Shown piece after piece: positions 59,026 through 64,000 of a DNA stretch of 64,000 nucleotides. The first letter of the stretch is position 1. Each line of letters begins with the position of its first letter. Source of the stretch: Herbaspirillum sp. GW103 (GTDB lineage Bacteria; Pseudomonadota; Gammaproteobacteria; Burkholderiales; Burkholderiaceae_D). Location of the stretch: positions 930,001 through 994,000 of the forward strand of contig NZ_AJVC01000003.1 of assembly GCF_000261365.1 (NCBI RefSeq). The letters run 5' to 3'. A program made the position numbers and the translations under genes. The notes beneath the pieces are model-generated. The model did no database searches, was not told where the DNA came from, and saw nothing but the letters and a program-made list of their open reading frames with translations.

Positions 59026-59642
59026 TGCTCATCCTTCATGTACTTGGAGAGGAACAGGCTCTGGCCGATGATGAAGGCAAACATCAGGCCCATGCTGCCG
59101 AACATCTTGAAGTTGACCCAGGTATCGAGCGAGTAATTGAAGGCGATATACAGGTTCAGCACGCCCATGACCGCAAAGAAGACCATCCAGGCCAGGTTCA
59201 GGCGCGGCCAGATGGGTTCGGGCAGGGTGACCTGCTTTTCCATCATGACGCGGATCAGGTTCTTCTTCATGAACAGCTGCGACACCAGCAAGGCCAGGCC
59301 GAAGGCCCAGTAGAGGATGGTCGGCTTCCACTTGATGAAGGTGTCGTCACGGAAATAGATGGTGGCCCCGCCAAAGACCACGATGATGGCCAGGGACACC
59401 CACAACATGCCATCGACCTTGCGCCGGCGCAACAGCAGCCAGCCGATCTGGCCCAGCGAGGCGACGATGGCCACCGCCGTCGACAGCAGGATGGGCGCCT
59501 GGGTGGCGGTGACGGCGCCGGCCGACATGGCCCCGCCGAGGTATTGCATCACCAGATCCTGGGCAGCCGAGGGATGGCCTTCGGCCCATTTGAAGACGCC
59601 GAAAAACAGGATGACGGGGAACAGGTCGAACAGGAACTTCAT
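59022..59642 (-). CDS. yciB: Inner-membrane septation protein A (YciB/IspZ family)
   Basis: A 206-aa inner-membrane protein with five or so helices: [19 protein letters not shown] at the N-terminus is the family signature, and [16 protein letters not shown] lies near the end. Homologues affect cell division and envelope synthesis. It is 45 nt downstream of msrB and overlaps bolA, so msrB-yciB-bolA look like one operon. Confidence 0.93.
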   Translation of the reverse strand: MKFLFDLFPVILFFGVFKWAEGHPSAAQDLVMQYLGGAMSAGAVTATQAPILLSTAVAIVASLGQIGWLLLRRRKVDGMLWVSLAIIVVFGGATIYFRDDTFIKWKPTILYWAFGLALLVSQLFMKKNLIRVMMEKQVTLPEPIWPRLNLAWMVFFAVMGVLNLYIAFNYSLDTWVNFKMFGSMGLMFAFIIGQSLFLSKYMKDEQ

Positions 59643-59687
59643 CGCTTGGGCTTCTTCAGTATGTCAAAAAATCGTTGGAGGGCCGGC

Positions 59688-60083
59688 TTACGCCGGGTCG
59701 AAGCGCAGCGAAGCCGAATTGATGCAGTAGCGCAGTCCGGTCGGCGGCGGGCCGTCGGGGAAGACATGGCCCAGATGGGCGTCGCAGACGTTGCAGATGA
59801 TCTCGGTGCGAATCATGCCATAACTGCGGTCCACTTTCTCGCGTACGTTGGCCGGATCGATGGGTTCGAAGTAGCTGGGCCAGCCGCAGCCGGAGTCGAA
59901 CTTGGCGTCCGACGTGAAGAGCGGGGTGTCGCAACAGACGCAGGTATAGATGCCGGCTTCATGGTGATCCCAGTAGCGGCCGGTGAAGGCGCGCTCGGTG
60001 GCGGCTTCGCGGGTGACCTGATATTCCATCGGGTCCAGTTGGTCGCGCCATTGCGCTTCGGTCTTTTCTACACGTTTGTTCAT
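59688..60083 (-). CDS. msrB: Peptide-methionine (R)-S-oxide reductase
   Basis: Repairs methionine R-sulfoxide in proteins. The 131-aa protein has the zinc ligands Cys48/Cys51 and Cys97/Cys100, [11 protein letters not shown] near residue 65, [19 protein letters not shown] with catalytic Cys120, and no signal peptide, so it acts in the cytoplasm. First gene of the msrB-yciB-bolA set. Confidence 0.96.
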   Translation of the reverse strand: MNKRVEKTEAQWRDQLDPMEYQVTREAATERAFTGRYWDHHEAGIYTCVCCDTPLFTSDAKFDSGCGWPSYFEPIDPANVREKVDRSYGMIRTEIICNVCDAHLGHVFPDGPPPTGLRYCINSASLRFDPA

Positions 60084-60169
60084 GCTTGACTCCTTGGGGA
60101 TGACGGACGGCGGGCAACGGCGGCCCGCTCAGGAAGAAAGTTTCAGAAGTGCCAAAAGTCAGGCCGGTC

Positions 60170-61645
60170 TCAGGAAGAGCAACTCACCTCCAGATGGCTG
60201 GCCCAGTCCGGCGGCAGGTCGGCATAGCGGTCGAATTCGGGTTGCTCGTCGAAGGGATGGCGCAGGATCTGCTGCAGGCGCGCCACTTCGCTGAAGTCTT
60301 TCTGTTGCGCCTTGTCGATGGCGACCTGGGCGAGGTAATTGCGTAGCACGTATTTGGGGTTGACCGCCTGCATTGCAAGCCGGCGGGCCTCGTCGTCGCT
60401 ATCCTCGGCGCGCAGGCGCTGGCGGTATTGCGCGGCCCAGGCATCAAAGGCGGGGCGGTCGAGGATGAGATCGCGCAGCGGCTCGTCCTGCTCGGGATTG
60501 CCGATGCGCAAGTCGCCCAGGCGACGGAAGAACAGGGTGAAATCGACGTGGTTGGCTTGCAGAATGGCAAACAGGGCCTGGATCAGTTGATCGTCATCGG
60601 GCTGGCGTGTGTTCAGGCCCAGCTTGGCATGCAGCAGCGCGTCGTGGCGGGCCTGGAAGATCGCCTCGTAATCGGCCAGCGCCGCCTCGGTCTGCTCCAC
60701 CGAGCCGATCAGCGGCAGCATGGCCTGGCCCAGCGCGAAGCAGTTCCACTGGCCGATGCGCGGCTGCATCTGGTAGCTGTAGCGGCCCTGGCTGTCGGTA
60801 TGGTTGCAGATGTGGCGTGCGTCGAAGGCTTCCATGAAGCCGAAGGGGCCGTAATCCAGCGTCAGGCCGAGGATGGACATGTTGTCCGTATTCATCACGC
60901 CGTGCATGAAGCCCACCGCCTGCCATTGCGCCATCAGGGTGGCGGTGCGGCGGGTGACTTCCCTGAGCAGGGCCTGATACGGGTTCGCTTCGGTCAGCAG
61001 CTGCGGATAGAACTGTTCCAGCACGGTATCGGCCAGGATCTTCAAGTCATCGAAGCGCTGGTTGTAGTACCAGTGTTCGAAGGAGCCGAAGCGGATGAAG
61101 CTGGGCGCCATGCGGGTGACGACGGCGGCGGTTTCCGGCGTTTCGCGCAGCACGCGCTGGTCCGAGCCGATCACGGTCAGGGCGCGGGTGGTCGGGATAC
61201 CGAGCGCGGCCATGGCCTCCGAGCAGAGGAACTCACGGATCGAGGAGCGCAGCACGGCGCGGCCATCGCCCATGCGCGAATAGGGCGTCTGGCCGGCCCC
61301 CTTGAGTTGCAGCTCGATGCGGCCCTGGCCGTCGGCCGCCGGCAGGTCGCCCAGGGTGATGGCACGGCCATCTCCCAACTGGCCCGCCCAGACACCGAAC
61401 TGATGCCCGGAATAGACCGCCGACAGCGGCAAGGAACCCGGTGCGATCCGGTTGCCGGCAAAGACGTCGAGGAAGCTGTCATCCTCGTGAGCCGGTCGCG
61501 ACAGTCCCACAGTGGCCGCTGCGGCCTCGCTGAAGCCGACCAGGTAGGGCGCGGGCAAGGGGGTGGGCTGCAGCCGGGTATGGAAAGCCGGCGGCAGTGC
61601 GGCGAAACGGTTCTCGAAGACGGGAAGCGGATAGGGTTGCGTCAT
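60170..61645 (-). CDS. selO: Protein adenylyltransferase SelO (YdiU family)
   Basis: Pseudokinase-fold enzyme that transfers AMP from ATP to serine, threonine or tyrosine of proteins, linked to redox stress. The 491-aa protein has the family blocks [49 protein letters not shown] and [20 protein letters not shown], and a C-terminal cysteine third from the end (SCSS), where a cysteine or selenocysteine is expected. The start at 61645 fits the family; upstream extension is rejected. It is next to msrB, in keeping with a redox role. Confidence 0.93.
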   Translation of the reverse strand: MTQPYPLPVFENRFAALPPAFHTRLQPTPLPAPYLVGFSEAAAATVGLSRPAHEDDSFLDVFAGNRIAPGSLPLSAVYSGHQFGVWAGQLGDGRAITLGDLPAADGQGRIELQLKGAGQTPYSRMGDGRAVLRSSIREFLCSEAMAALGIPTTRALTVIGSDQRVLRETPETAAVVTRMAPSFIRFGSFEHWYYNQRFDDLKILADTVLEQFYPQLLTEANPYQALLREVTRRTATLMAQWQAVGFMHGVMNTDNMSILGLTLDYGPFGFMEAFDARHICNHTDSQGRYSYQMQPRIGQWNCFALGQAMLPLIGSVEQTEAALADYEAIFQARHDALLHAKLGLNTRQPDDDQLIQALFAILQANHVDFTLFFRRLGDLRIGNPEQDEPLRDLILDRPAFDAWAAQYRQRLRAEDSDDEARRLAMQAVNPKYVLRNYLAQVAIDKAQQKDFSEVARLQQILRHPFDEQPEFDRYADLPPDWASHLEVSCSS

Positions 61646-61807
61646 GGTCAGCCTGTGGCGCGCGGCCCGAACCGGGCCGCAATCCGCTATTTTGACAGAG
61701 AAGCGCGAATCCCATAGGATCGCTCCACTTTTGCGTGCGGCCGGGCTTGGCCGGGCGCGGCAAGCTTTTCTTCCTCTTTGACACGACATCCCGGCAAGGC
61801 TGGTACT

Positions 61808-62743
61808 TTGGAATTCGCGCTGATCACCTTCCTCAACGGCCTGGGCTACGGCTTTTTGCTGTTCCTGCTGTCCTCGGGCCTGACCCTCATCTACAGCATG
61901 ATGGGCGTGCCCAACTTCGCCCACGCCAGTTTCTACATGCTGGGCGCCTACGTGGCCTATGCGCTGGCCGGGGTCCTGGGATTCTGGTGGGCGCTGCTGC
62001 TGGCGCCGCTGCTCGTGGGCGTGGCCGGGGCGCTGGTGGAGCATTACGGCCTGCGCATCGTGCATCGCTACGGGCATGTGCCGGAATTGTTGTTCACCTT
62101 CGGCCTGTCCTATCTGGTGGTGGAACTGGTGCAGCTGGTGTGGGGACGCTCACCCGTGCCTTATCGCATTCCGCCCGAGCTGGACGGCACGCTCTTTACG
62201 CTCTATTCGACTGCCTTCCCGGTCTATCGCGGCTTCATGCTGCTGGTGGCGGCGCTCATGCTGCTGGCCTTGTGGCTGTTGCTGCGCCATACCCGCATCG
62301 GACTGGTGATCCAGGCCGCGCTGACCCATCCGCAGATGGTCGAGGCGCTGGGCCACAACGTGCCGCGCGTGTTCATGCTGGTCTTTGGCGGTGGCTGCGC
62401 ACTGGCCGCGCTGGCCGGGGTCATCGGCGGCAATGCTTTCGTCACCGAACCGGGCATGGCTGCCTCGGTGGGCAGCATCATCTTCGTGGTGGTGGTGGTC
62501 GGCGGCCTGGGCTCGCTGGCCGGAGCATTCATCACTTCGCTGCTGATCGGCATGATGCAGACCTTTGCGGTGGCGCTGGATATCTCCCTGGCCAGCCTGG
62601 GCGTGCAGGTGCCGGCGGGCAGTGCCCTGGCACCGCTGGTGCGGCTGACGCTGGCACAGGTGGCGCCGGTGCTGCCCTATCTGCTGCTGGTGGCCATGCT
62701 GATCGTGCGGCCCAAGGGTCTCATGGGCCGGCGGGAGGGCTGA
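61808..62743 (+). CDS. livH: Branched-chain amino-acid type ABC transporter permease LivH
   Basis: Inner-membrane permease of a LIV-family importer (branched-chain amino acids, amides or urea). The 311-aa protein has about eight helices and family motifs [28 protein letters not shown] near the N-terminus and [14 protein letters not shown]. The start is TTG 61808 (family N-terminus [11 protein letters not shown], with AAGG at 61796-61799); TTG 61778 is the other option. livM follows after 3 nt. Confidence 0.88.
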   Translation: MEFALITFLNGLGYGFLLFLLSSGLTLIYSMMGVPNFAHASFYMLGAYVAYALAGVLGFWWALLLAPLLVGVAGALVEHYGLRIVHRYGHVPELLFTFGLSYLVVELVQLVWGRSPVPYRIPPELDGTLFTLYSTAFPVYRGFMLLVAALMLLALWLLLRHTRIGLVIQAALTHPQMVEALGHNVPRVFMLVFGGGCALAALAGVIGGNAFVTEPGMAASVGSIIFVVVVVGGLGSLAGAFITSLLIGMMQTFAVALDISLASLGVQVPAGSALAPLVRLTLAQVAPVLPYLLLVAMLIVRPKGLMGRREG

Positions 62744-62746
62744 ACG

Positions 62747-63967
62747 ATGCGATCAAGCCTGCTTGCCTGGCTTTTGTTTGCCCTGGTGCTGCTGGCCGCC
62801 CCCCTGGTGTTCCCGCAGAGCGCGGCCTTGTCGCTGCTGTCGCAGATGGGCACGATGGTGCTGCTCTGTCTGTCCTGCAACATGCTCCTCGGTGAGGGCG
62901 GCATGCTCTCCTTTGGTCATGCGGTGTATTCCGGGCTCGGCGCCTTCGGCGCCATTGACCTCATGAATCGCATGGACGCTGGCGCGCTGGCCTTCCCGGT
63001 GACGCTGGTGCCGCTCGCAGGCGGCCTGACCGGGGCGCTCTGTGCGGTGGTTCTGGGTTATCTCACCACGCGTCGCGCCGGTACCACCTTCGCCATGATC
63101 ACGCTGGGGCTGGTGGAGCTGGTCTCGGCCAGCGTACTGATGTTGCCGGAGGTCTTTGGCGGCGAGGGCGGGATTTCGGGAAACCGTGTCATCGGCCAGC
63201 CCGTGCTGGGCATCAGCTACGGACCCCAAATCCAGGTGTATTACCTGATCGCCGGCTGGCTGCTGGTCTGCGCCATTGCCATCTACGCCCTGCGTCATAC
63301 GCCCCTGGGCCGCATCCTCAACGCCGTGCGCGACAATCCCGAGCGCGCCGCCTTCCTCGGCTACGATCCGCAGCGGGTGCGCTACCTGGCGTTGATCCTG
63401 TCGGCCTTCTTTGCGGGTGTCTCGGGCGGGCTCTCGGCCATCAACTTTGAAATCGTCAGTGCCGAATACGTGGGCGCGCTGCGTTCCGGCACCATCCTGC
63501 TGTTCACCTTCATTGGCGGCACCGCCTATTTTTACGGCCCCATCCTGGGGGGCGTGGTGGGGGTGCTGTTTTCTTCCTGGCTGTCGACCTTCACGCAGGC
63601 CTGGCAGTTCTACCTCGGCGCTTTCTTCATCCTGATCGTGATGACGGCGCCGGGCGGACTGGCCAGCCTGATCGACCGCAGCTGGCGCCTGCTGCGCGGC
63701 GGTGGCCTGGATGCCCGGCAGGCGTGGCGCCTGGGCTTGTGGCTGGCTGCAGCACTGTGCACGCTGGCCGGCGTGATCCTGGCTACCGAGATGGCTTACC
63801 AGGCCAGCCTGGGCAGCCTGGCCGACACAGGCGAGGGCGCTGCACCGCTGCTGCTCTGGGGCTGCGCCATCGACGTGCATGCGGCCCGACCCTGGATCAT
63901 CGCCATGGCACTGATCGGCGTGGGCAGCGCGGGCTTGCTGGCCTGGCATCGCAAGGGGAGGACATGA
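62747..63967 (+). CDS. livM: Branched-chain amino-acid type ABC transporter permease LivM
   Basis: Second permease of the LIV-type importer. The 406-aa protein has the LivM motifs CNMLLGEGGMLSFGHAVYSGLGAF and ALRHTPLGRILNAVRDNPERAAFLGYD, then a C-terminal extension of about 90 residues with further hydrophobic segments beyond the usual core. It overlaps the next gene by 4 nt (ATGA). Substrate is not shown by the sequence. Confidence 0.9.
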   Translation: MRSSLLAWLLFALVLLAAPLVFPQSAALSLLSQMGTMVLLCLSCNMLLGEGGMLSFGHAVYSGLGAFGAIDLMNRMDAGALAFPVTLVPLAGGLTGALCAVVLGYLTTRRAGTTFAMITLGLVELVSASVLMLPEVFGGEGGISGNRVIGQPVLGISYGPQIQVYYLIAGWLLVCAIAIYALRHTPLGRILNAVRDNPERAAFLGYDPQRVRYLALILSAFFAGVSGGLSAINFEIVSAEYVGALRSGTILLFTFIGGTAYFYGPILGGVVGVLFSSWLSTFTQAWQFYLGAFFILIVMTAPGGLASLIDRSWRLLRGGGLDARQAWRLGLWLAAALCTLAGVILATEMAYQASLGSLADTGEGAAPLLLWGCAIDVHAARPWIIAMALIGVGSAGLLAWHRKGRT

Positions 63968-64000
63968 TGACGACATCTTCCCCGCTGGTGCTGCAGGGCA
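63964..64000 (+). CDS. livG: Start of the ABC transporter ATP-binding protein gene (livG), cut by window edge
   Basis: Only the first 12 codons are present (MMTTSSPLVLQG), overlapping livM by 4 nt. The order livH-livM and the start pattern suggest the LivG ATPase; the assignment is by context only. Confidence 0.6.
   Translation, partial: MMTTSSPLVLQG

Overview
The window is high-GC chromosomal DNA from a betaproteobacterium. The gene order map / rpsB-tsf-pyrH-frr-uppS-cdsA-dxr-rseP-bamA-skp-lpxD-fabZ-lpxA-lpxB-rnhB, the ppsR/ppsA pair, the smpB/ratA/rnfH-guaB-guaA block and the general protein style point to Burkholderiales, most probably Oxalobacteraceae and Herbaspirillum-like. That placement is inferred from recall of gene order and was not checked by a search. 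There are no rRNA or tRNA genes, no CRISPR array, no insertion sequence and no prophage.

Layout. 1-16.9 kb: the 5' end of map (minus), then a long plus-strand run for translation (rpsB, tsf, frr), UMP kinase, isoprenoid and phospholipid synthesis (uppS, cdsA, dxr), envelope proteolysis and outer-membrane assembly (rseP, bamA, skp) and lipid A synthesis (lpxD, fabZ, lpxA, lpxB), ending with rnhB, an rRNA 2'-O-methyltransferase and a DUF6314-like protein. 17.3-20.9 kb: divergent ppsR and ppsA. 21-23.9 kb: a 160-nt imperfect inverted repeat, an NfeD/SPFH membrane pair and a serine beta-lactamase-like hydrolase. 24-27.2 kb: a CpxA/CpxR-like two-component system read divergently from a Ser/Thr-rich protein of unknown function, with two CpxR-type boxes between them. 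27.2-33.4 kb: a TPR-glycosyltransferase, smpB, ratA, rnfH, guaB, guaA. 33.6-35.7 kb: a two-gene type II restriction-modification system placed directly behind guaA. 35.9-43.5 kb: minus-strand transport, with an MFS symporter and a 2-aminoethylphosphonate ABC transporter plus its associated FAD oxidoreductase. 43.7-49 kb: a TonB-domain lipoprotein, PpiD, a class-I glutamine amidotransferase, a TesA-like esterase and a LolD/YbbA-like ATPase. 49-53 kb: EamA transporter, NAD(P)HX repair enzyme, D-amino-acid dehydrogenase. 53.6-61.6 kb: purL, PpiC, BolA, YciB, MsrB, SelO. 61.8-64 kb: the start of a branched-chain amino-acid type ABC transporter (livH, livM, edge of livG).

Much of the window is one theme, building and guarding the envelope: BamA, Skp, RseP, PpiD, PpiC, lipid A enzymes and a Cpx-like stress system. 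The most interesting accessory items are (i) the restriction-modification pair, in which a YhdJ-type (ATGCAT-family) adenine methyltransferase usually seen alone is coupled to an endonuclease I cannot classify; (ii) the low-complexity protein at 26441 under an apparent CpxR box; (iii) the large inverted repeat at 20999-21158; and (iv) the aminoethylphosphonate uptake/oxidation operon.

Start codons were reassigned where a Shine-Dalgarno sequence or family length argued for it, including non-ATG starts (skp TTG, lpxB GTG, methyltransferase TTG, sensor kinase GTG, dadA GTG, livH TTG). All identifications come from reading motifs and family recall; no database search was possible.
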